Shown here in pieces: positions 1 to 5,831 of a stretch of 14,186 nucleotides of DNA; within the stretch, counting starts at the first letter, position 1; each line of letters opens with the position of its first letter. The notes below the pieces were generated by a model, which saw nothing but the letters and a program-made list of their open reading frames with translations, had not been told where the DNA came from and did no database searches. The DNA is taken from assembly GCF_000972705.2 (NCBI RefSeq), contig NZ_LATL02000060.1, forward strand, positions 1-14,186. Direction: 5' to 3'. This DNA comes from Limnoraphis robusta CS-951 (GTDB taxonomy: Bacteria; Cyanobacteriota; Cyanobacteriia; Cyanobacteriales; Microcoleaceae). A program made the position numbers and the translations under genes.

Positions 1-83
1 AAGAATCTGCAAAGATTCTTAGAGTTGAGGTGGAGTCCAGATACAAGCCCCGACCTCAGCGTTAGCGGGTCGGGGTAATTGAC
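1..83 (+). mobile_element. Probable right end of an IS200/IS605-type element
   Basis: The first 20 bases form a perfect hairpin: an 8-bp stem (1-8 with 13-20) closed by a GCAA tetraloop. A second hairpin has CCCCGACC at 48-55 pairing with GGTCGGGG at 68-75 and is followed by TAATTGAC ending at 83. A subterminal GC-rich hairpin a few bases before a TTGAC-like end is the usual right-end layout of IS200/IS605 elements in cyanobacteria. If so, the transposase or TnpB gene lies to the left, outside the window, and the hairpins could belong to its omega (reRNA). Only the end is visible, so an unrelated structured RNA or a gene terminator remains possible. Confidence 0.45.
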
Positions 84-101
84 CTTACTCCTCACGATAG
101 G

Positions 102-130
102 TTGACATTCCTTCAAACAAGCCTTATTCT
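102..130 (+). promoter_or_regulatory. Sigma70-type promoter for the lipoprotein gene
   Basis: A perfect -35 box TTGACA (102-107) and a -10 box TATTCT (125-130) are separated by 17 bases. Transcription would start near 137, giving a 5' leader of about 70 bases before the lipoprotein start at 208. The promoter begins only 18 bases past the putative insertion-element end. Confidence 0.6.
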
Positions 131-207
131 AGGGCGAGCTTAATTTGTCCAAAGGGACAGAACTCAACTGTTAAACTGCTAGATTAATGACTCTTAAAGG
201 AGAAAAA

Positions 208-648
208 ATGAAACGAGTTTCCTTGGTATTGGCTATCCTCGCCACTGTTTCTTTCGGAACCCTCACCGCTTGTCAACAAACTTCTACTACTCCAGAAACC
301 GAAACTCCTCCCGCAACCGAAACCTCTCCGGCACCGGAAGCACCCGCTTCTCCTTCTCCTTCTCCTGAAGCAACCACTTCTCCTCAGTCTTCTATTGAGA
401 CTCCTGAAAGTCAAGCGGTTGAAAATTCATCCGATGCAGGCTATTCAGCCACTCCGGTTGTTTCTCCTGAAGTTGAAAATTCAGACGCTTCTCAACCCAG
501 TGTTATTGAAGAAGAAAATACTGTCATTGAAGAGAGTGCGACTGATATGACTGAAGTCGAGTCTAGCACCAGCCAAGAGTCCTTATCGACTGAAGAGATT
601 GAAGCTACTGAAGAGATTGAACCCACTGTAGAAGAACCTGCACAGTAA
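208..648 (+). CDS. Pro/Thr/Ser/Glu-rich putative lipoprotein
   Basis: This encodes a 146-residue protein of unknown function. The start at 208 is chosen because AAGGAG (197-202) sits five bases upstream and the protein then opens with a lipoprotein signal peptide: MKR, a hydrophobic stretch and the lipobox LTAC with Cys22. An in-frame ATG at 187 would put seven extra residues before the signal. The mature part is low in complexity: first a Pro/Thr/Ser/Ala/Glu-rich tract (about residues 26-65, with SPSPSP from TCTCCT-type codon repeats), then an acidic Glu/Ser/Thr-rich tail with repeated EEIE and ATEE units. No folded domain can be recognised. It is probably anchored to a membrane and extends into the periplasm as a flexible acidic chain. 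The gene looks monocistronic, with its own promoter and a palindrome behind it. Confidence 0.75.
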   Translation: MKRVSLVLAILATVSFGTLTACQQTSTTPETETPPATETSPAPEAPASPSPSPEATTSPQSSIETPESQAVENSSDAGYSATPVVSPEVENSDASQPSVIEEENTVIEESATDMTEVESSTSQESLSTEEIEATEEIEPTVEEPAQ

Positions 649-680
649 TTCTAAGTAGAATTTCAATCAGATAACATCCC

Positions 681-698
681 CTGGGGAAATTTCCCCAG
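681..698. terminator. Palindromic stem-loop after the lipoprotein gene
   Basis: CTGGGGAAATTTCCCCAG is an 18-base perfect palindrome 32 bases after the lipoprotein stop codon. It can form a tight hairpin but lacks a clear T-tract (TCTCAATAAAC follows), so a terminator role is likely from position rather than proven by sequence. A protein-binding operator is the alternative. Confidence 0.4.
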
Positions 699-736
699 TC
701 TCAATAAACTTCTGACATCGAAACATATCTCTTCAG

Positions 737-761
737 AGTCCCCTGCTTTTGGCGGGGGATT
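737..761. repeat. GC-rich stem-loop upstream of the small membrane protein gene
   Basis: AGTCCCCTGC (737-746) pairs with GCGGGGGATT (752-761) around a five-base TTTTG loop, with two G·T pairs. CTGAC follows. It ends 34 bases before the ATG at 796, so it lies either in that gene's leader or in the tail of the previous transcript. Its shape (AGTCCCC...GGGGATT, then TGAC) resembles hairpins at 3813-3847 and, more loosely, at both window edges. Confidence 0.4.
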
Positions 762-795
762 CTGACTATAGACAATCCGATATCTATCGAATAGA

Positions 796-1242
796 ATGAG
801 TAAAGTCAAATCCGAATCTGCTCTTGAAGTTGATCACACAATCAAAATAGCAGAATGGGTAGAAGTTATCTTATTATTTTCCATCTCCCAGGGAATTAGT
901 TGGTATCTTGATGTCATTCAACTCCCAACAACACCGATAATGATCGGACTGGGAATGATGGCTGCGGGAATTAGCATGGGTTTTTATTCCCTAGAAACAA
1001 TTTTAATTGGGTGCAGTTTTTTAACGATTCTGAGTGTTTTAACTTTGGCTTTTGCTGCCATTATTCTGCCTGTAACTTGGCTCAAAATTCTCTCCATTGC
1101 TTTGATTACTCTGCTCGTAGGGGGAACGAGCGGAAGCGTGATGTTTTGGTTGACTCAAAGAAGACTATTTATTAGTTTTGGTCGCCAAAAAGGAATAATA
1201 ATTGCGAGTTTAACGATTGCTCTTGGTCTACTTTTTCCCTAG
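796..1242 (+). CDS. Small multi-pass membrane protein, function unknown
   Basis: This 148-residue protein has a polar N-terminus (about residues 1-20) and about five hydrophobic segments (roughly 22-40, 45-65, 68-91, 95-118 and 131-148). A short basic loop, QRR...GRQK at about 121-132, is probably cytoplasmic. I recognise no family. No convincing ribosome-binding site precedes the ATG. The gene ends 29 bases before the likely start of the RCK-containing permease on the same strand, so the two are probably co-transcribed and the small protein could be an accessory of that transporter; this is inference from position only. It is long and regular enough, with normal codon use, to be a real gene. 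Confidence 0.7.
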   Translation: MSKVKSESALEVDHTIKIAEWVEVILLFSISQGISWYLDVIQLPTTPIMIGLGMMAAGISMGFYSLETILIGCSFLTILSVLTLAFAAIILPVTWLKILSIALITLLVGGTSGSVMFWLTQRRLFISFGRQKGIIIASLTIALGLLFP

Positions 1243-1271
1243 TCATTTTATCGAGATTGATTGCAAATTGT

Positions 1272-3068
1272 ATGGAAATCGTTTTAACCCTCGGGATCTT
1301 AGTCATTGCATTAACTTCTTTTATTTTTGAATTGCTTCCAGTCGATACTACAGCAATTTGTGTCGCTGTTGTTTTAATGATATTCGGGTTAGTAACACCC
1401 GAAGAAGGCATTGCAGGATTTGGCAACTCGGCAACAATTACCGTGATGGCAATGTTTATTCTCAGTGCTGGAATTACTCGCACTGGAGTCGTACAAATTG
1501 CCCGAGATAGCTTAACCAAATGGGGCGGAAATAACCTCACTCAGCAAATCATTGCGATGGGAGTTATTGTTGGCCCGATTAGTGGTTTGATCAATAATAC
1601 TGCTGTTGTCGCGATTTTTTTACCGATTATCGAAGATTGGTGCAAAAAACAACGAATATCAGTTTCTAAGCTGTTAATGCCGCTTTCTTTTGTCACCATT
1701 TTAGGCGGGATGATTACCTTAATTGGCACTTCCACCAATATTTTAGCCAGTGGGGTTTCTAAAAAACTAGGATATGGTGAATTTAGTATCTTTCAGTTTA
1801 CCAAACTGGGAATTCTTACCTTTCTGATCGGTTTAGTTTATCTAGCCTTCATCGCCCCTAAACTTTTACCGAATCGCAAACCGCTTGCGACTGAATTTAT
1901 TGGTGAAGATTATGACATTAAAGACTACCTCACTGAATTAATTATCACACCCCGTTCCAGTCTAGTTGGACAAACTCTCAGTGGCAGTGAAATTCAACGT
2001 AAGTTTGATTTGGATGTTCTAGAAATTGTTCAAAATGGTATGCGTTTTTCTCAACCCTTGGGGGATAAAGTTTTAGGGGTTGGAGATATTTTGATCGTTC
2101 GGAGTGGGAAAGATGATTTACTCAAAATCCGCGAAGAACGAGGGTTAAGTCTGTTACCCGATGTACAGTTTCAAACCCAAGAAATTGAATCTATTTTAAC
2201 CACTGAAGAAGAGAAAATTGGGGAAGTTTTAATTCTATCAAATTCCCGTTTAATTGGCACAACACTGAAAGAATTACGCTTTCGACAACGGTATAATGCG
2301 ACGGTTTTAGCCATCCGTAGAGGGGCTGAATTATTGCGAGGTCGTTTAGGTCGAATTCCCTTACGATTTGGTGATTTGTTATTGGTTCAAGGCCCGAAAC
2401 AGAGTTTTATTGGTTTACAAACAACCCGAGAACTCCTGGTTTTAGAACAACAAGATGTCGAAACCCTTCGCACAGATAAAGCCCTGATTGCGGTATTAAT
2501 TACCCTGGCTGTGATTGGGGTTGCAGCCTTTGACTTGCTGCCAATTTTAATTACTGGTTTAACAGGCGTAATTTTAATGATTGTTACAGGTTGTCTGAAA
2601 CCCGGGGAAATTTACGGGGCGGTACGTTGGGATGTGATTTTTCTGTTAGCAGGTTTGATTCCTTTAGGAACAGCAATGGATAAATCTGGCGCTACAGAAT
2701 TACTAGGGAATTTCATTGCTGGATTAGGCGGTAATCTTTCTGGCTATTGGATTTTAACCTTTTTCTTTGCTGCAACCTCTGTATTAACCGAAATTCTCTC
2801 TAATAATGCTTCAGTTGTTTTAATGATTCCCATTGCTGTACAAGTTGCAGAAACGTTAAATCTCAACCCTTTGGCTTTTATGTTTGCGGTGACATTTGCT
2901 GCTTCTAATAGCTTTATGACACCCATTGGCTATCAAACTAATACAATGGTTTACGGGCCTGGAGGATACAAGTTTGTTGACTTTTTGCGCGTCGGTGGAC
3001 CTCTGAATTTATTGATGGCAATTGTTACACCCCTATTAATTGTCTGGCTGTATGGTTTAGAACCCTGA
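1272..3068 (+). CDS. SLC13/DASS-type permease with two RCK_C (TrkA-C) domains
   Basis: This 598-residue inner-membrane transporter belongs to the SLC13/divalent anion:Na+ symporter group of the ion transporter superfamily. It has an N-terminal membrane half (about 1-200), two soluble RCK_C domains in the central loop (about 215-288 and 312-388) and a C-terminal membrane half (about 400-598). The two halves carry the expected reentrant motifs: INNTAVV near 108-114 with GTSTN at 152-156, and SNNAS at 510-514 with PIGYQTN at 551-557. Cyanobacterial and algal members of this architecture are associated with Na+-coupled sulfate uptake, but substrate cannot be read from sequence. RCK_C domains bind small ligands, including c-di-AMP in some K+ transport proteins, so gating by a nucleotide is possible. 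The ATG at 1272 is preferred over the TTG at 1257; neither has a strong ribosome-binding site. Confidence 0.9.
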   Translation: MEIVLTLGILVIALTSFIFELLPVDTTAICVAVVLMIFGLVTPEEGIAGFGNSATITVMAMFILSAGITRTGVVQIARDSLTKWGGNNLTQQIIAMGVIVGPISGLINNTAVVAIFLPIIEDWCKKQRISVSKLLMPLSFVTILGGMITLIGTSTNILASGVSKKLGYGEFSIFQFTKLGILTFLIGLVYLAFIAPKLLPNRKPLATEFIGEDYDIKDYLTELIITPRSSLVGQTLSGSEIQRKFDLDVLEIVQNGMRFSQPLGDKVLGVGDILIVRSGKDDLLKIREERGLSLLPDVQFQTQEIESILTTEEEKIGEVLILSNSRLIGTTLKELRFRQRYNATVLAIRRGAELLRGRLGRIPLRFGDLLLVQGPKQSFIGLQTTRELLVLEQQDVETLRTDKALIAVLITLAVIGVAAFDLLPILITGLTGVILMIVTGCLKPGEIYGAVRWDVIFLLAGLIPLGTAMDKSGATELLGNFIAGLGGNLSGYWILTFFFAATSVLTEILSNNASVVLMIPIAVQVAETLNLNPLAFMFAVTFAASNSFMTPIGYQTNTMVYGPGGYKFVDFLRVGGPLNLLMAIVTPLLIVWLYGLEP

Positions 3069-3073
3069 AGTAA

Positions 3074-3232
3074 TATAGCAGTCCGTTCTGAGTTGTGTGT
3101 CATATCTTCTTGCAAAAGGCAAAAGGCAAAAGGCAAAAGGCAAGAGGCAAAAGGCAAGAGGCAATCTTGGAAAGTCGTTACAGACTTTTTATCAGCTTTT
3201 AGATTTCTCACAAATCATTTCTGATTGCTATA
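3074..3232. mobile_element. MITE-like element with terminal inverted repeats
   Basis: The 24 bases starting TATAGCAGTCC at 3074 are an imperfect inverted copy (17 of 24 matching) of the 24 bases ending TTGCTATA at 3232. The outermost seven are identical. Both ends can be read as TA next to TAGCA/TGCTA, which fits TA-target insertion of the IS630/Tc1-mariner type. The element is 159 bases, has no real gene, and carries the heptamer array near its centre. It begins six bases after the permease stop codon. A minus-strand open frame through it (2951-3211) is only the translation of the repeat. The parent transposon is not identified. Confidence 0.55.
3112..3164. repeat. Heptanucleotide tandem repeat (STRR type), 7.5 copies
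   Basis: The unit GCAAAAG occurs at 3112, 3119, 3126, 3133 and 3147 and the variant GCAAGAG at 3140 and 3154; GCAA at 3161-3164 is a partial copy. Heptamer arrays of this kind (short tandemly repeated repetitive sequences) are known from filamentous cyanobacteria. Copy number is likely to vary between strains. No coding role is seen. Confidence 0.9.
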
Positions 3233-3301
3233 GGTAGATTTTAATATAGAGAGAGAAGAGATATTTTATCGCTTCTTTCTCTCTGAAGAAGGAGGATAAT
3301 T

Positions 3302-3381
3302 TTTAGGAATTTTGAAAGATTACTCCTAAAGCAAGATGAAAGTCTAGGCATAAATTGACTACAGTAAAAAAAAGTCAATTT
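3302..3381. promoter_or_regulatory. Pair of inverted repeats in the leader region of the 121-residue protein gene
   Basis: TTTAGGA (3302-3308) pairs with TCCTAAA (3324-3330), and AAATTGACT (3352-3360) pairs perfectly with AGTCAATTT (3373-3381) across a 12-base A-rich loop. The second stem runs into a TTTTT stretch, as in a terminator or attenuator, 32 bases before the next start codon. It could also be an operator. No good sigma70 promoter is evident around it. Between the MITE and 3300 there is a further AG-rich/TC-rich imperfect repeat and nothing coding. Confidence 0.35.
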
Positions 3382-3412
3382 TTGAAGATCCTGATAAAAG
3401 GAGATTAAAGTA

Positions 3413-3778
3413 ATGCCTAGTGATACCAGAAACGAAGATCAAAAAAATTCCGATATTCAACAACCGATGAACCCCCAGGAAGTTGATCCTCAACAAAAAC
3501 GTCAACAAAAAGCAGAATTAAAAGAAAAGGGAAATCGCTTAACAGCCAACCCTGGCGATCGCATTGATGATTCTATGTCTCTCGAAGAAAAGGCTAAACA
3601 AGTGGCTGTTGATGCGCCCGATCCGACTGGAGATCATGTTGTTGTTCCCACTTATTTTATCGTAGAAGATGAAGATGGGAATAAAGAAGCATTACACCAT
3701 GTTCAAGATGCTGAAGAGATTTCTGATGTCATTCGTCAAGCCCGTGTTGATGAAGAAGGGAATCGCAAATGGTGGTAA
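3413..3778 (+). CDS. Hypothetical acidic soluble protein
   Basis: This 121-residue hydrophilic protein has no signal peptide or membrane segment. AAAGGAG lies about nine bases upstream of the ATG, so this start is well supported. The first half is Gln/Asn/Lys-rich and probably disordered (residues 1-45, with PQQKRQQKAELKEKG). The second half looks folded, with VVVPTYFIVEDEDGN near residues 78-92, a predicted strand-turn-strand, then a helix-like AEEISDVIRQARVD and a terminal KWW. I do not recognise the family. The gene stands alone, with inverted repeats before it and a hairpin after it, and is followed by the c-di-AMP riboswitch region. A HIP1 site lies inside it at 3555-3562. Confidence 0.75.
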   Translation: MPSDTRNEDQKNSDIQQPMNPQEVDPQQKRQQKAELKEKGNRLTANPGDRIDDSMSLEEKAKQVAVDAPDPTGDHVVVPTYFIVEDEDGNKEALHHVQDAEEISDVIRQARVDEEGNRKWW

Positions 3779-3812
3779 ACTCAATCCCTGTAATCTTGTT
3801 TAATCAGTAATA

Positions 3813-3847
3813 CAAGTCCCCCGTTTCTTGATGAAGCTGGGGATTTG
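3813..3847. terminator. Stem-loop after the 121-residue protein gene
   Basis: CAAGTCCCC (3813-3821) pairs with GGGGATTTG (3839-3847), nine base pairs including one G·T, around a 17-base loop, 34 bases downstream of the stop codon. No clean T-tract follows (ATTAACTAATC). Position favours a terminator. Its AGTCCCC...GGGGATT core resembles the hairpin at 737-761. Confidence 0.45.
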
Positions 3848-3945
3848 ATTAACTAATCTTAATTAATTCTATACAGATCTTCCCTTCTGAAAAAAAATAT
3901 GTTACGCTACGTTCATCAAGAGCAAGTCAGCCTAATCTCTCATTA

Positions 3946-4089
3946 TCTTCTCAGCATTGCGCCTGGGAACAATGGGGAGCGGAGGAACCACTTTTTGGGG
4001 CTTATCTTTGACTCCCGATGAGTCAAGAAGGATATCTCTCAATCCTAGCCCGTCAGCTAACTCCGTAGGCATTGAGGGGAGACTGAAGA
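3946..4089 (+). ncRNA. c-di-AMP riboswitch (ydaO-yuaA class)
   Basis: This matches the conserved core of the ydaO-yuaA aptamer as I remember it from the family and from solved structures. GCGGAGGAACCA is at 3979-3990, TTGGGGCTTATC at 3995-4006, and AGCCCGTCAGCTAACTCCGT at 4047-4066, followed by AGGC. A variable hairpin TTGACT/AGTCAA lies where the family has one (4008-4025). CTCAA (4038-4042) can pair with TTGAG (4072-4076), the position of the family's long-range pairing. GCCT (3961-3964) can pair with AGGC (4067-4070), and an outer helix TCTTC (3946-3950) with GAAGA (4085-4089). The class binds two c-di-AMP molecules and usually turns genes off when ligand is bound. It lies 250 bases upstream of an ArsB/NhaD permease on the same strand, a typical kind of target (ion and osmolyte transport). 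The outer boundaries are approximate. Confidence 0.93.
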
Positions 4090-4129
4090 ATCGACACGTA
4101 TACTATTACAATGTCTTGATTCTCTCAGT
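4082..4129 (+). promoter_or_regulatory. Candidate alternative stem of the riboswitch expression platform
   Basis: ACTGA plus AGAATC (4082-4092) can pair with GATTCT and TCAGT (4118-4123 and 4125-4129), eleven base pairs with one bulged C. The left arm overlaps the outer aptamer helix strand (4085-4089), so the two structures exclude each other. That is the usual design of a switching element. It is not followed by a T-tract, so it would act as an anti-terminator or processing element rather than as the terminator itself. This is inferred from pairing only. Confidence 0.4.
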
Positions 4130-4202
4130 TGCAACCATTGGTACTGCTCGCTTCTATGTACCTGTTTGTTTGATTGAGGCATTGTGAAAAATAAATTTTT
4201 TA

Positions 4203-4339
4203 GGGGTTGGATTTAACTTTTTCCAACCCTACTCAAACTTAATAATTCTAGTCAGTTAGTTAGGTTGAATTTTCCTCAAACCTAACTGCAAGTTTTAGGC
4301 TATCCATCGAATGTTAGGTATTTTTTTAGACTTACCTAA
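4203..4339 (+). promoter_or_regulatory. Three consecutive stem-loops in the transporter leader
   Basis: First, GGGGTTGGA (4203-4211) pairs with TCCAACCCT (4222-4230). Second, AGTTAGGTT (4258-4266) pairs with AACCTAACT (4279-4287) around a 12-base loop. Third, TTAGGTA (4314-4320) pairs with TACCTAA (4333-4339), its last base touching the ATG at 4340. The second and third share the TTAGGT core, so they can also pair with each other's arms. None has a strong T-tract. They may be terminators controlled by the riboswitch or may mask translation start. Between 4130 and 4202 only a weak GGTAC/GTACC hairpin followed by T-rich sequence is seen. Confidence 0.4.
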
Positions 4340-5755
4340 ATGGTCACAGCCGAGTCGAACCCTCCAACATCACTAATTATCAGGTCTACTGCTATGGATC
4401 ATTTTCAATCTATGGGTAACTTTCAGCCTTTCATTGCAGCTACAACATTTATCGCCGTAATGTTTTTCATTACGACAGATTTTCTACACTTAACCATTGC
4501 TGCACTTTTAGGTGCCTTAATTTTGGTTTTTCTTCATGTAATGACTTTAGCAGAGGCGGTTAATTATATTAGTCAAAGTCATGCCACTCTTGCTTTATTC
4601 TTTGGGGTAATGGTGTTAGTTCGTGCCTTTGAACCGACTAATGTTTTTGCCTATCTCGCGACAAAAATGGTGATTATTTCTAAAGGAGAAGGAAAGCGAT
4701 TACTTCTGGGAATTGTAGCAATTACCGCCCCCATTTGTGCCGTTCTTCCCAACGCGACAACGGTGATGTTACTCGCACCTCTCATTCCACCAATGGCGAC
4801 ACAAATCGGAATTGACTTTGTGCCATTGTTGATTTTAATGGTTTTTATCGCCAATAGTGCAGGATTATTAACCTTAGTCGGCGATCCGGCAACCTATATC
4901 GTCGGAGATGCGATTAACATGAGTTTTACAGATTACTTATTTCGCCTCAGCTTAGGCGGTGCGGTAGCGGTTTTAAGTGTAATTCTGTTACTGCCTATTT
5001 TATTCCCAAAAATCTGGAGAGCCAAATTAAAAAATATTGATAAACTTTCTCTCCCTAAAATTAATCATCCCCGAACCTTAGCTATAGGAGGTCTAATTGC
5101 AGCTTTTGTGATCACCTTTTTTATCATCGGAGAATCCTTACCGATTCCTGTTTCACCGGGGGCTGTAGCGTTATTAGGGGCAGCTTTAGCCCTGCTATTA
5201 TCCCATCATAGTCATATTGATTCGATCAACCATATTCTCCGGGATATTGACTGGAGTACCTTACTCTTCTTTATGGCTGTCTTTGTGTTAGTGGGAGGAC
5301 TGGAAAAAACCGGGGTCATTAATAGTTTATCTGGCGTTTTAGCCGTTGTCGTGGGTACAAATATTGCTTTTGGTTCAATTCTTTTACTGTTTTTTGTGGG
5401 TCTTCTTTCCAGTATTGTTCCGAATATTCCCCTCGTCGTGGCGATGGTTCCCCTTCTCAAACAATATTTAGTGAATGTCGGTTTAGCCGGGCCTGAAGTA
5501 TTAGCCGTAGATTTTCAAGGACAGTTTCCGGTTGAAGTCTTACCTTTATTTTATGCGATGATGTATGGTGCGACTTTGGGCGGCAACGGCACTTTATTAG
5601 GGGCTTCTGCTAACATTGTGGCTGCCGGGATTTCTGAACAACATGGACGCACGATTTCATTTAAAAGGTTTCTCAAATACGGATTACCAGTCATGGGAGT
5701 TCAACTGGTAGCAGCCGCAATATATGTTGGAGTTATGTTTCTCAAACAGTCATAA
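4340..5755 (+). CDS. ArsB/NhaD-superfamily (CitMHS-type) ion permease
   Basis: This 471-residue integral membrane protein has about 11-12 hydrophobic helices and belongs to the ArsB/NhaD/P-protein branch of the ion transporter superfamily. Repeated half motifs are visible: LPNATTVMLLAP from residue 136, LTLVGDPATYIVGD at 178-190, DWSTLLFF at 304-311, VPNIPLVVAMVP and GGNGTLLGASANIV in the second half. Members move Na+ against H+, arsenite, or anions such as citrate; the substrate is not readable here. Length is normal for the family. The start is uncertain: the ATG at 4340 directly abuts a stem-loop and has no ribosome-binding site, and the ATG at 4394 (MDHFQSMG) would also keep every helix. 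It is the first gene after the c-di-AMP riboswitch and lies 76 bases before the antiporter-USP gene, so the pair is probably an operon. Confidence 0.88.
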   Translation: MVTAESNPPTSLIIRSTAMDHFQSMGNFQPFIAATTFIAVMFFITTDFLHLTIAALLGALILVFLHVMTLAEAVNYISQSHATLALFFGVMVLVRAFEPTNVFAYLATKMVIISKGEGKRLLLGIVAITAPICAVLPNATTVMLLAPLIPPMATQIGIDFVPLLILMVFIANSAGLLTLVGDPATYIVGDAINMSFTDYLFRLSLGGAVAVLSVILLLPILFPKIWRAKLKNIDKLSLPKINHPRTLAIGGLIAAFVITFFIIGESLPIPVSPGAVALLGAALALLLSHHSHIDSINHILRDIDWSTLLFFMAVFVLVGGLEKTGVINSLSGVLAVVVGTNIAFGSILLLFFVGLLSSIVPNIPLVVAMVPLLKQYLVNVGLAGPEVLAVDFQGQFPVEVLPLFYAMMYGATLGGNGTLLGASANIVAAGISEQHGRTISFKRFLKYGLPVMGVQLVAAAIYVGVMFLKQS

Positions 5756-5831
5756 TCCTTTTTTTTGAGATTGACTTCAGTTGTTGATTTCTTTGAAATG
5801 GGTTATCGTTGGTATTGGTTTTGACTCGTGA

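Noticed and set aside
184..414. Arg/Gly-rich minus-strand open frame opposite the lipoprotein gene
   Set aside because: It is the complement of a low-complexity Pro/Ser/Glu coding tract; the plus-strand gene has a promoter, ribosome-binding site and lipobox.
3112..3164. Heptamer array as a CRISPR array
   Set aside because: The units are seven bases, directly adjacent and without spacers.
2951..3211. 86-residue minus-strand open frame with LLPFAFCLLPFA repeats
   Set aside because: It is the translation of the heptamer array plus the end of the permease gene read backward.
3845..3875. TTGATT and TATACA as the riboswitch operon promoter
   Set aside because: The 19-base spacing and weak -35 box make it no better than chance in this AT-rich spacer.
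3957..4187. 76-residue plus-strand open frame with TTG start
   Set aside because: It lies directly over the conserved c-di-AMP aptamer and its platform; the sequence there is explained by RNA structure and the protein has no recognisable features.
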